Below are positions 1 through 7,433 of a stretch of DNA of 37,063 nt, one piece after another; position 1 is the stretch's first letter; every line of letters begins with the position of its first letter. The notes beneath the pieces are model-generated. The model was not told where the DNA came from and did not search any database. It was given only the letters and a program-made list of their open reading frames with translations. The position numbers were made by a program, and so were the translations under genes. The DNA is taken from positions 1 through 37,063 of IMG/VR virus record IMGVR_UViG_3300021952_000015; one strand, written 5' to 3'. The DNA comes from a virus.

Positions 1-73
1 GTTCGAATACACCCACAGCCTCACCCGTCAGGGAGGACCCACGACATCACGATGCTGTTATGCCGCAGTGGTG

Positions 74-859
74 TTAGCGAGAGCGGCGAGCGATCTCGTT
101 GTCTAGTGCTTTCTGGAATGCGGCAGGGAAGACGCGCTGGTATTCGCGCATGACGATGCCATGGATGTCGAACTTGCGTTCGTAGTTGGGTTGATCGACT
201 ACGAAGAGAGCTGGTACGAAACCGCGCTTGCCAACGCGGCGAGCGATGAACCGTGCGCCTTCACCGAGATCACCGTACATGGTGAAGTAGTCGGATTGAG
301 CACGGCGGCGGCGTGATCGGTTGCTGCCTGATGCGTTGGCGTTGTATCCGGGTGCGGATGCAGCGCCGACACGGCTGAGGATGGATTTGTAGGTGGGGCC
401 TGGGAGGTTGCCGTAACGGTTGAGGCGTACGCCCCTGGATGCTGGGGTGATGAACTGATCGGGGCGGATGACACCAGCTCTGCGCAGGGCGAGTTCGGTG
501 CTCTTGGGCCTGCGATCACCACCACGGGCTAGCAGGCTCATGTAGCGGCCAGAGGGTACGCCGAGGCCTTTGGGGGTGAAGCTGGATTCAACGGGCGAAC
601 CACCACCGTGGTTCCAGCCAACTGCTGCGACGAGGCGATTGCGATCAGCGCTCCAGTAGCGAAGACCGCGTGATGTCCAGGCTGTAGGGCCGCCTTGGAT
701 TTGGGGGAGGATGGAGGATTGGAGTTGTGCTTTGGCTTGCTTGACGCCATTGCTCATGGCGATGGCTGTGATTTTGTCAAGTTTGCCGGTGAGCGCTGCA
801 GCCCATTGAGCCATGGGGTTGAGGCCTGACTCTTTGACCGTGATGGTGATGGTGGCCAT
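74..859 (-). CDS. Possible phage virion morphogenesis (neck/tail completion-like) protein
   Basis: A 261-residue basic protein starting MATITITV. No signal peptide or membrane segment is visible. A central part is rich in Gly, Arg and Ser, with a run of five arginines near residue 185, and the C-terminal third is compact (FVPALFVVDQPNYERKFDI). Length, basic character and the N-terminal layout loosely resemble HK97 gp10-like or tail completion proteins, but no diagnostic motif is visible, so this is a guess. It is the third gene of the minus-strand group read from the element at 2168-2197 and starts 3 nt after the preceding gene. It could equally be a cyanophage hypothetical protein. Confidence 0.6.
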   Translation of the reverse strand: MATITITVKESGLNPMAQWAAALTGKLDKITAIAMSNGVKQAKAQLQSSILPQIQGGPTAWTSRGLRYWSADRNRLVAAVGWNHGGGSPVESSFTPKGLGVPSGRYMSLLARGGDRRPKSTELALRRAGVIRPDQFITPASRGVRLNRYGNLPGPTYKSILSRVGAASAPGYNANASGSNRSRRRRAQSDYFTMYGDLGEGARFIARRVGKRGFVPALFVVDQPNYERKFDIHGIVMREYQRVFPAAFQKALDNEIARRSR

Positions 860-862
860 GGG

Positions 863-1075
863 TTAGCGCTCCAGGAGCTGCTCTAGTTCAGCGCGTTGAT
901 GTTCAAGGTCAGTGGGCAGATCCCAGGTGAAGACATCCTCACGGTTGGATGCGACGACCTGAAGGCTGCCAATGGTGCTCCAGCTGCTGACCCAGTTGAG
1001 CATGAGCTCCTGCCACCAGGGGAGCCAGGGGATCTGGCGGTCGAGGAGCCAGGAGAGAGTGGTGAGGCGCTTCAT
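863..1075 (-). CDS. Hypothetical protein, 70 aa
   Basis: A short ORF starting with ATG at 1075 and ending 3 nt before the next minus-strand gene, which suggests an operon. The protein is tryptophan-rich in its first half (WLLDRQIPWLPWWQELMLNW) and acidic near its end. No family is recognised. The Trp-rich segment could be a peripheral membrane or packing helix, but there is no clear transmembrane span. The call rests on the tight spacing with the downstream gene and the absence of a better ORF on either strand. Confidence 0.55.
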   Translation of the reverse strand: MKRLTTLSWLLDRQIPWLPWWQELMLNWVSSWSTIGSLQVVASNREDVFTWDLPTDLEHQRAELEQLLER

Positions 1076-1106
1076 GGCGCGGTGGCCGCTGTGGTCAGGG
1101 TATGGG

Positions 1107-1129
1107 CGCCCCGCTGGGTGAGCGGGGCG
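1107..1129 (-). terminator. GC-rich hairpin between two minus-strand genes
   Basis: A perfect 9-bp stem (CGCCCCGCT at 1107-1115 with AGCGGGGCG at 1121-1129) and a 5-nt loop lie between the Bro-N gene and the 70-aa gene. No U-tract follows on either strand, so it may be an attenuator, a processing site or an RNA-stability hairpin rather than a full intrinsic terminator. Confidence 0.4.
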
Positions 1130-1141
1130 TGTGTGGCGGGG

Positions 1142-1855
1142 TTAGGTGGTGGGCAGGAGGTGTAGCTGAAAGGTGGGTTGAGCTTGGGTACGAGGGCCGT
1201 GGGCGATGTCGAGCATGAGAGCTGCGCCTACGTGGCGTTCAACGGCTTCAGCCCATAGCCAGCTGGCTTGGCGTTGGCTGCGTGCGACGACGTGGATACC
1301 TGGGGTGAGGGTGGGTGCAGCAGGGACGCCGTAGCTGCCGGTGCGTCGGATAGCGGGCAGGACTTCATGGGTGACCCAGCGCTTGAAGGCCTTGGCCTCG
1401 GGCTTACGGCTGCCGAGGATGAGGGAGTAGAGGCCAGGCTCGTTGACGGTGGTCATGGACTGCTGGCCACCAGGGGTTGGAGTAGAGCTGACGCCCTTCT
1501 CGTCATCGTCGAGGCGGCCCACTGCCTTGTGTGTATCCGGAAGGTCCAATACAGCGCACACGTCAGCAGCCACAAACCACGTGACGCCGTGCTCGTCGGT
1601 GGTCACTCGAATCTGACGGCCTTGGTACGCAAAGGGGGCGAGAGCGGCCACATCCTGATGCTCCCTCCAGGCGGGCGGGAGTTCATCGTCGGCGTTGATG
1701 ACGGCTGGCTGTGCCACAAGGGCAGCAGCCTTGCGCCGCTGGCGGAAGGCGTGTTGGTTGCAGGCATTGCTGCACCACTTGGCGTTGATGGTCATGGACG
1801 GGAACAGCAGGCCGCAGCACTGGCAGCGCAGCTGATGACGCTCGCGTCGGGTCAT
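1142..1855 (-). CDS. Zinc-finger/Bro-N domain antirepressor-like protein
   Basis: A 237-residue two-part protein. Residues 11-32 carry a four-cysteine zinc finger (C11-x2-C14, C28-x3-C32; WCSNAC) followed by a basic HAFRQRRK segment, typical of small DNA-binding zinc modules. Residues about 75-170 match the Bro-N family: IRVTTDEHGVTWFVAADVC, VGRLDDDEKG, VNEPGLYSLILGSRKPEAK and FKRWVTHEVLPAIRRTGSYG are its conserved stretches. Bro-N proteins in temperate phages often act as antirepressors, so a role in the lysis/lysogeny switch is inferred. The C-terminal tail contains QLHLL, which loosely fits a clamp-binding pentapeptide. A 310-nt hairpin-rich leader separates the gene from its probable promoter. 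Family assignment is firm; the antirepressor role is inference. Confidence 0.85.
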   Translation of the reverse strand: MTRRERHQLRCQCCGLLFPSMTINAKWCSNACNQHAFRQRRKAAALVAQPAVINADDELPPAWREHQDVAALAPFAYQGRQIRVTTDEHGVTWFVAADVCAVLDLPDTHKAVGRLDDDEKGVSSTPTPGGQQSMTTVNEPGLYSLILGSRKPEAKAFKRWVTHEVLPAIRRTGSYGVPAAPTLTPGIHVVARSQRQASWLWAEAVERHVGAALMLDIAHGPRTQAQPTFQLHLLPTT

Positions 1856-1938
1856 GGGTATTCAGGCTTCTGGTGCGCCCGCATCGCTGCGGACCTTCAC
1901 AGCTTAAGCACAGCAGCCTGCAGCGTGTCAAGGTGCCA

Positions 1939-1965
1939 AAGGGTCGGAATTGAACTCCGACCCTT
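1939..1965 (-). terminator. Perfect 10-bp hairpin, terminator-like
   Basis: AAGGGTCGGA at 1939-1948 pairs exactly with TCCGACCCTT at 1956-1965 around a 7-nt loop. On the minus strand the stem ends in CCCTTT followed by GGC, so the U-tract is short. It is almost symmetric and could act in both directions. Its stem shares the AAGGGT..CGG pattern with the hairpin at 1982-2008. Confidence 0.45.
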
Positions 1966-1981
1966 CCTATGGGCGTAACGC

Positions 1982-2008
1982 AAGGGTGTCGGCTCAACCG
2001 ACACCCTT
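1982..2008 (-). terminator. Perfect 11-bp hairpin, terminator-like
   Basis: AAGGGTGTCGG at 1982-1992 pairs exactly with CCGACACCCTT at 1998-2008 around a 5-nt loop. It is the first strong hairpin met by a minus-strand transcript and the second of a tandem pair. U-tracts are short on both strands. Confidence 0.45.
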
Positions 2009-2167
2009 TGCCAGATCCCAGACGCAGGAAAGGGCCAGCCGAAGCCAGCCCTCTCCCTACCAGGCCTCCGATGCGGTTCCAGACCAGGCCCAGAAAACCC
2101 AGTCACCGCGTCCATCCTTGCGGGTAGGACCGACCCGGCAGGGCCAGCCTAGAGGCCCTGTGGCTTA

Positions 2168-2197
2168 ACCCTAGCAATGCGGATGTGAAAGCGCACC
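2168..2197 (-). promoter_or_regulatory. Conserved 30-bp promoter-like element (copy D)
   Basis: On the minus strand: box GGTGCG (2192-2197), an 18-nt spacer containing CACATCCGCATTGC, then the -10-like TAGGGT (2168-2173). The spacer core and spacing match the copies at 5595, 11269, 23399 and 23774. It points at the Bro-N gene, 312 nt downstream. Confidence 0.6.
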
Positions 2198-2274
2198 GTG
2201 CCGATGCAGATGTGCGTCGCAGGGTGTGGACGTGGGCTGCTCCACCAGGGTCAGAGCCATTGCGGTGGCTGACA

Positions 2275-2550
2275 TCAGGCCTTGTGGCCCTTGGTCACGT
2301 AGAAGGCGTCTTCGGCCTGATGGACGTGGAAGTGCCAGCCAATGCGCCTTGTGGCTCGATGGGCACGAACACGGATGGCATTGGCCGCCGTGGCGATGTC
2401 ATGCCCTGCAAGGTCCGCAAAGGGGATGCGAATGGACTGCCAGGCATCCAGTGAGTCAAAGGGCAGATCCGGCAGCCGCGTCTTGGTTTTGGCGATCAGA
2501 GCAGCCGCTTCTTGGGGGATCTCACCAGTGCTGAGAATCTCAATGGCCAT
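2275..2550 (-). CDS. Hypothetical protein, 91 aa
   Basis: A small mostly soluble protein starting MAIEILSTGEIPQEA with ATG at 2550. A helical N-terminal half is followed by a His- and Arg-rich C-terminal part (RVRAHRATRRIGWHFHVHQAEDAFYV). I do not recognise the family. It lies just left of the AT-rich iteron-like block and right of the element at 2168-2197. A weak minus-strand promoter-like sequence (TTGTAA, then TATAGG) sits in the AT-rich block about 90 nt upstream. Confidence 0.6.
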   Translation of the reverse strand: MAIEILSTGEIPQEAAALIAKTKTRLPDLPFDSLDAWQSIRIPFADLAGHDIATAANAIRVRAHRATRRIGWHFHVHQAEDAFYVTKGHKA

Positions 2551-2601
2551 TGAAATCTTGCAACTGGTAAGAGGTTAGAAGCAAGATCCGGCCAGGCAAG
2601 T

Positions 2602-2966
2602 CATTACGCCACCGTAATGGACCGTAATGCCGAGATCCCTGTCCCTGACTGGCCTATAACGAAATAACACCTATTACAAGAATAAGATAGATAGTAGAGA
2701 GAGCTCTCTCAGAACGTCATGAGCTCTCTACGCGTCTCGTATATGTCTGTCTTGGAGGCGTTATGGCGTTATGACCGTAATGAGCGCAGCAGATCCACTG
2801 CGCTGCAAGCGATCTGCTCATTACAAGGCCGGTAATTTTCGGCCCAAATCGCATTACGCGGCCAGGTCGTCGGCCGGAATTGGTATCACAGTGGACCGTT
2901 TCGCGCCGATGCCGGCGAAGTGGGTCGGTTTGGCCGGTGTGAGCGCTCCGCTGATGCGTCGTAATG
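2602..2966. other. AT-rich block with GTAATG iterons; candidate replication origin
   Basis: The hexamer GTAATG (or CATTAC) occurs seven times in 365 bp: 2602-2607(-), 2614-2619(+), 2624-2629(+), 2777-2782(+), 2819-2824(-), 2852-2857(-) and 2961-2966(+), mostly within a larger CCGTAATGN or GCGTAATGN context. Two GCGTTATG variants lie at about 2758-2773. Between the clusters is a stretch (about 2651-2710) much richer in A/T than the surrounding DNA, plus inverted repeats around GAGCTCTC and AGCAGATC..GATCTGCT. The block lies next to the 3' end of the primase-helicase gene. Iterons, an AT-rich core and an adjacent replication gene are typical of an origin; function is inferred. Confidence 0.5.
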
Positions 2967-5376
2967 CCGAGCGGTGGGCTCCATTGCCCCATGGCGTGCT
3001 GCGCAGCAGCGTGTCGAGCTGCGCGTTCCCGTTGGCGATTGCCAGGAAGTGACCTGCTGCCTTCTCGCCATCGGGCAGCTTCTGGCCATCGCGGAACACC
3101 TTGAGCCCATAGCGGCCGAGGATCGGCACCAGCTGATCCCAAACGGTGGAGCCCAGCGACTGCTGTGTGGCGACGGACTGCACCATCTCACCCAGCGAGG
3201 CGTCTAGGCCACCGCCGTAGCGCACGATCTGCTGCAGGATCGTGTCGCGGCATTTGAGCTCATCAGCGTCGCTGGCATCGTGCTGCTGATGGTCCCAGTT
3301 CATCGAAGCGATCCACTGGTCTGCGTCTTCGATGCTGAGCACGCCACCGCCGCCGGCTTCGAGGCTCCAAGCGCCGGCCAATAGGGTGCCGTGCTGATCA
3401 CCAAAGCGCTGGCCGAAACGCCGGCCAAGGGCCTGGGCAAGGGTGCGGGCGTTCTGTGCGATGGTCGGCAGCTGCGACAGGGTGCGAGCGATCAGGGCGC
3501 GGCCGTTGTCAACGGTGGCGACGGCAAGGATCTGCCGCTCGAAGTCCAGCCACTCGTTTTTGCCCATCGGCTGCTTCCGCAGGCCCAGGACGCAGAAGCG
3601 GTCGATGTCGGCCTTGTTGATCAGGGAGACGTTGATGGAGGAGACGCAGAACATGCTGCGGATCTCGTAGCCATTGGCGCCGCCGGTGGGCAGGCCCTTG
3701 TAGATCTTCCCGCCTTCTGATGAGGCGATGCGTGCCAGCTGCAGCACGTTCTGCACCACGGCCTTGTCCTTGGCTTCGTTCTGCTCGAACTCATCGAAGA
3801 CGACTGGTATGGCGTCGGACTTGAGGATGCCGCGCAGACCGGGCTCTGTGGTGCCACCGGTGGCGGTCTGAAGCACGCCGCCCATGAGCGGGCGCATGAA
3901 GGTCTTGAGGATGGTCGTCTTGCCGGTGCCGGCACCACCTGTCACCCAGATGTGCGGCCGCCAGTTGAGGGCACCGCAGACAGGGGCCAAGACGGTCCAG
4001 CCGGTGAGGAAATGCGCCGAGGCTGGCACCTCCCATGGGAAGCGCTCGGCAATGTTGGAGATCTGAATGGCATCAGCGTCGCTCAGGGGTGCATCACCAG
4101 GGCCATCGAGGTGGCGCGAGTGCTCGTAGAAGAAGCGGCTAGGAGGTGGCTGCAGCACGCTGTGAGCGCTGCCATCAACGATGAGGCGATCACCGAGGTG
4201 GAAGACCACGCGGCCATCGTCGAGCCATGCACCACGACCACGGATGCGATCCGGGTCGAAGACACCGATAGCGGCTTGCTTCTGGAACAGGCCTGATGCA
4301 GCTGCTGGCCAGTTGACACCGGTCTTGGATGGATGGATCGATTCCCAGTAGCTGATGGGCGCGATGGATACGAGCGGTGTACCTGTGTGCTGCCCGCGCC
4401 TGATGCGAGTGACCTGGCCGGTGGAGTGTGGGAGGTAGAAGAAATCTTCGCCGTCAAAGCCCAGGCAGACGAAGGGCGCCTTGACTGCGGGTGTGGCTGC
4501 AGCTGGCGCAGGGCCGGGCTTTGCTGCTGGCTCTGGCTCCGGTTCGGCGGGTGCTTCTACGGCCTTGGCGCGTTTGGCAACGGCCTTAGCTGCAGTGCCT
4601 GCCGTCCAGCCCTCGGCGAGTGCATCAGCCGCGTCCCAGCCTTGTGGGGCACTGTCTGGCGGGTTGACCACCTGCACGGTGCAGGTAAGGCCTAGGAGGA
4701 TGCGTGCGAGCTGAGCAGCAGCCTTGCGGCCTACGTCATCAGCGTCTGGCCAGATCGTGATGGAGCGGCCACGCAGTGCGCTCCAGTCGGCGTGTTGGAC
4801 GTTGCTGGTACCACCAGGCCAGGTGCAGACGGCGTGATCGGGAAAGAGTGTGGCGGCAGCGTCGGCGGCTTTCTCGCCTTCAGCGATCAGGACTGGAGTA
4901 CCGGCGTTGCGGCGTGCCCAGTAGAGGGGGCGTGGTTTGGGTGGTGACTTCCACCGCCAGGTGGAGCCGTCGTAGGTGAGGGGGCGGATGCGTTTGCCTG
5001 GGAAGCGGCAGACGTAGAAGGTGTCGGTGTATCGCCAGACGTGCTCAGCGCCAGCTGTAGGTGGCTCGGGGATGGGTGTGGTGGTGTCGATGCCGAGGTG
5101 CTGCTCAATGCGTGCAACGGCCTGTTTGAAGTCCCAGCCGGTGACGCGTGTGAGCAGGTCCATGCCGGAGCCGGCACCACCGTTGTGGTCTTTGCCGCCG
5201 CATTGATTGCAGTACCAGCCGCCGGGGCCATCGTCACGGTCCCAGCGGTAGCGGTCTGTACCACCACAGGCGGGGCAGGGTTGGTGTTTGTCGGTAAGCT
5301 GCTCTGGGGATAGATGGGCGAGCGCAATCAAGAGCTCCGGCCAACGCCCGGAGGCTTGGTCTAGGGCGGAGCGCAT
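2854..5376 (-). CDS. Primase-helicase (zinc finger, Toprim, AAA+ helicase)
   Basis: An 840-residue replication protein. Residues 34-59 form a primase-type zinc finger (CPACGG, then YCNQCGG; C34, C37, C56, C59). Residues about 162-250 form a Toprim-like domain with the glutamate in IAEGEKAADA (E166) and the aspartates in IWPDADDVGRKAA (D211, D213). A Pro/Ala/Glu-rich linker (about 272-300) joins a second half with Walker A (GGAGTGKTT, about 480-488) and Walker B (VVFDEFEQ, about 525-532). The architecture resembles P4 alpha or DUF927-type primase-helicases and should prime and unwind DNA at the phage origin. It starts with ATG at 5376, 4 nt after the regulator gene, and its stop lies inside the iteron-like block. 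Confidence 0.9.
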   Translation of the reverse strand: MRSALDQASGRWPELLIALAHLSPEQLTDKHQPCPACGGTDRYRWDRDDGPGGWYCNQCGGKDHNGGAGSGMDLLTRVTGWDFKQAVARIEQHLGIDTTTPIPEPPTAGAEHVWRYTDTFYVCRFPGKRIRPLTYDGSTWRWKSPPKPRPLYWARRNAGTPVLIAEGEKAADAAATLFPDHAVCTWPGGTSNVQHADWSALRGRSITIWPDADDVGRKAAAQLARILLGLTCTVQVVNPPDSAPQGWDAADALAEGWTAGTAAKAVAKRAKAVEAPAEPEPEPAAKPGPAPAAATPAVKAPFVCLGFDGEDFFYLPHSTGQVTRIRRGQHTGTPLVSIAPISYWESIHPSKTGVNWPAAASGLFQKQAAIGVFDPDRIRGRGAWLDDGRVVFHLGDRLIVDGSAHSVLQPPPSRFFYEHSRHLDGPGDAPLSDADAIQISNIAERFPWEVPASAHFLTGWTVLAPVCGALNWRPHIWVTGGAGTGKTTILKTFMRPLMGGVLQTATGGTTEPGLRGILKSDAIPVVFDEFEQNEAKDKAVVQNVLQLARIASSEGGKIYKGLPTGGANGYEIRSMFCVSSINVSLINKADIDRFCVLGLRKQPMGKNEWLDFERQILAVATVDNGRALIARTLSQLPTIAQNARTLAQALGRRFGQRFGDQHGTLLAGAWSLEAGGGGVLSIEDADQWIASMNWDHQQHDASDADELKCRDTILQQIVRYGGGLDASLGEMVQSVATQQSLGSTVWDQLVPILGRYGLKVFRDGQKLPDGEKAAGHFLAIANGNAQLDTLLRSTPWGNGAHRSALRRISGALTPAKPTHFAGIGAKRSTVIPIPADDLAA

Positions 5377-5380
5377 GAGG

Positions 5381-5563
5381 TCAGGCCTTGGCGGTGCGCT
5401 TACCGGGGCCCTGGCGCTCCAGGTCGCGAACCATGAGAGCTCTGATGTATGCAGCTCTGCTGCAGCCGAGGTACTGGGCCTGCGCGTCGATGCGATCCAG
5501 CAGGTCGTTTGGCACTTCGATGGTGATGGTTCTGCGGCCTTCGGGCGTGGGCCAGGTGGGCAT
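5381..5563 (-). CDS. Ribbon-helix-helix (CopG-like) regulator
   Basis: A 60-residue protein with the pattern RRTITIEVPNDLLDRIDAQA, then LGCSRAAYIRALM: one beta strand and two helices, as in CopG/Arc-type DNA-binding dimers. ATG at 5563 is preferred; a TTG at 5602 would add 13 unlikely residues and reach into the upstream element. It is the first gene of a minus-strand pair with the primase-helicase. It is divergent from the helicase operon, and copy A of the conserved element lies between them, which makes this protein a candidate binder of that element and an autoregulator. The fold call is strong; the target is inference. Confidence 0.8.
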   Translation of the reverse strand: MPTWPTPEGRRTITIEVPNDLLDRIDAQAQYLGCSRAAYIRALMVRDLERQGPGKRTAKA

Positions 5564-5594
5564 GGCGCGATGTGATGCGAAAGCCCAGCATAGG

Positions 5595-5624
5595 GGTGTC
5601 AATGTGCATCCGCATTGCTAGGGT
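5595..5624 (+). promoter_or_regulatory. Conserved 30-bp promoter-like element (copy A)
   Basis: Box GGTGTC (5595-5600), an 18-nt spacer ending in TGCATCCGCATTGC, then TAGGGT (5619-5624). It shares the long GGTGTCAATGTGCATCCGC stretch with copy B. Read on the other strand it contains TTGACACC, so it may serve both the plus-strand helicases and the minus-strand regulator. The leader to the first helicase start is about 190 nt and holds only a doubtful Arg/Pro-rich frame (5602-5826) that would overlap the helicase start as ATGA. Confidence 0.65.
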
Positions 5625-5822
5625 GAGCGGGCCACTGCCGCTAAAGCTCCGCTCCAAGGTCACGCCAACCACTGCCCGGCCCAGGCGGTGGGTTGCAGCT
5701 GGCCTCTGGCCTGATCACTGGACCCGTCGCGGTCTGCCGCTGGCGCCACGGTCGTCGTACCTGCATGGGCGGCAGCAAGCGGGGCAGCGGTGGTGGCACC
5801 CCATTGACATGACGCCGCAGCC

Positions 5823-7433
5823 ATGACGACGACATCACCGACAGATTGCAAGCCGCTCTGGCTGGCGATGGAGCAGGCCGGCGCAAATGCTTCTGGCACG
5901 CCACGCGACGCCATCGCGGCCGAGATCTTGGCGCTTAGGGATTGGCTAGACGAGGTGTTTGCTGATGAGATTCCTGCGCAGCTCTACAACCTGCTGACAG
6001 CGCAATCCCTAGAGGCCGAGCAGAGCGATCCACCTGCGGCAACCGCCAGGCCGAAGACCTTGCAGCTGACCGCCGATCAACAGGCTGCAATCGAAGGGAT
6101 CATGGAGGACATCACAAAGCCTGGTGCAACCCCTGTTCTCTGCGGGTATGCCGGCACTGGCAAGACGGTCACCACGGCGGCTCTGGTGTCGCGGCTGGCT
6201 GATCTTGGCAAGCGGGTTGTTGTGGCCACCCCCACGCACAAGGCTCGCTCTCAAGTTGAACGCGCACTGGACAGCTGCGGCGCCCATGGGTTTGAGGCTG
6301 TCACTGTGGCCCGATTGCTTGGGCTAAAGCAGGTCCGCGACCGCGATACCGGCAAAGAGGCTTTTAGGCCGGATCCAGGCGGCAAGAACATGCTCAACAA
6401 AGAGAGCGAATGGGACGACGATGCAAAGGAGATGGTCAAGAATCGCCGCATTGATGTTGTCATCGTTGATGAGACATCAATGCTTAACAGCGATCTTTAC
6501 GACCTGCTGCTGCGCGAGCTAGAAGATCGCCCCGTCGTGTTTGTCGGTGATGACCGCCAGCTGCTACCGGTGGGCGAAGACCAGGCCTGCCGGGCGTTCA
6601 CCGAGGGCAGCTCGCTCTACCGGCTGACTGAGGTGCTGCGCCACGATGGCGCGATCCTGAATTTGGCCACTGCCACCAGGCAGATGGCGGTCGGCAGAGC
6701 CCGGTTTGCGACGGCCGAAGGTGGTGGTTCGCGCGTGGTGGGCCACCGTAGCCGCGAGCAGTGGGGCACCGCCCTGCTGGAGATGGCGGCGTCAGAGGAA
6801 GCGATGAGCGATCCCGACTTCTGCCGGGCGCTGGCTTTCACCAATAAGGCGGTGGACGAGATGAACCTGCGCATCCACCAGCGCCGCTACGGGTTGAACG
6901 CGCCGCAGTTCGTGGAGGGCATGACGTGCGTGACAGTGGATGCCATCCCGGACCCCGTAGGGACGGGACTGCTGCTCAACAGCACGATGGACGTGCTGAT
7001 TGAGGAGGCCAAGCGAGGCTCACACCGTTTCACGGATGCCGGTGATTTACCGACCGATGAGCCGTGGGACACCTGGGAGTTGACGGTCACCGGTGATTTC
7101 TACATGGCAAAGACTTTTCGTGTCATCGCCAAAGAGCAGGAACAGCGCTGGAAGGAATCATTGAAAGAGATCGCCGACCAAGCCAAAGCCGCCAGCGGCA
7201 AAGACCGCAAGGAGCTGTGGGATCTGTATTTCTGGCGCAAGGATTGTGTCGGCAAGCTGCAGCCCGCGAGCGCCCTGACGATCCACAAGTCGCAGGGCAG
7301 CACTTTCCGTCATGTGTTCCTGCATTGGAGCATTGACGGTTGGGGATCGGCGCCCACTGCGCAGCAAAACCAGCTGGCCTACGTCGGAATCACCAGGGCT
7401 GCCGAGAGCCTGCATGTGGTGGGTGACCGATGA
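5823..7433 (+). CDS. SF1B DNA helicase (Dda/RecD2/Pif1-like)
   Basis: A 536-residue ATP-dependent DNA helicase. Visible motifs: Walker A GYAGTGKT (108-115), motif Ia ATPTHKAR, Walker B VVIVDETSM (about 213-221), a GDDRQLLPVGE motif III, TIHKSQGSTF (motif V) near residue 480 and YVGITRA (motif VI) near 520. The pattern with IHKSQG and ITRA is typical of Dda/RecD2 5'-3' helicases. The N-terminal 80 residues are unassigned. ATG at 5823 begins a plus-strand operon downstream of copy A of the conserved element. Likely roles are fork restart or recombination during phage replication. Confidence 0.9.
   Translation: MTTTSPTDCKPLWLAMEQAGANASGTPRDAIAAEILALRDWLDEVFADEIPAQLYNLLTAQSLEAEQSDPPAATARPKTLQLTADQQAAIEGIMEDITKPGATPVLCGYAGTGKTVTTAALVSRLADLGKRVVVATPTHKARSQVERALDSCGAHGFEAVTVARLLGLKQVRDRDTGKEAFRPDPGGKNMLNKESEWDDDAKEMVKNRRIDVVIVDETSMLNSDLYDLLLRELEDRPVVFVGDDRQLLPVGEDQACRAFTEGSSLYRLTEVLRHDGAILNLATATRQMAVGRARFATAEGGGSRVVGHRSREQWGTALLEMAASEEAMSDPDFCRALAFTNKAVDEMNLRIHQRRYGLNAPQFVEGMTCVTVDAIPDPVGTGLLLNSTMDVLIEEAKRGSHRFTDAGDLPTDEPWDTWELTVTGDFYMAKTFRVIAKEQEQRWKESLKEIADQAKAASGKDRKELWDLYFWRKDCVGKLQPASALTIHKSQGSTFRHVFLHWSIDGWGSAPTAQQNQLAYVGITRAAESLHVVGDR

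Larger units (their letters stand above)
1856..2167 (-). other. Structured 5' leader or short non-coding transcript upstream of the Bro-N gene
   Basis: There is no convincing gene in these 312 nt. Read on the minus strand from the element at 2168-2197, the transcript would contain a 7-bp hairpin (2139-2145 with 2154-2160), then two long perfect hairpins (1982-2008 and 1939-1965), and only then the Bro-N start. A 72-codon ORF (1897-2115) crosses the hairpins but looks like a chance frame. The arrangement fits either an attenuated leader or a stand-alone RNA of about 160-230 nt ending at the hairpins. Confidence 0.4.

Noticed and set aside
1268-1978. 236-codon plus-strand ORF opposite the Bro-N gene
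   Set aside because: Antisense shadow; the Bro-N frame carries clear family motifs.
1935-2020. tRNA-like sequence on the minus strand (GTTCAATTCC resembling a T-loop)
   Set aside because: The arms do not fold into a cloverleaf: the supposed T-stem has a 9-nt loop and the other arm is a perfect 11-bp hairpin, too long for a D or anticodon arm.
5602-5826. 74-codon Arg/Pro-rich frame between copy A and the SF1 helicase, ending in an ATGA overlap
   Set aside because: The overlap is suggestive, but the start lies inside the element and composition is that of a random GC-rich frame; kept only as a possibility.
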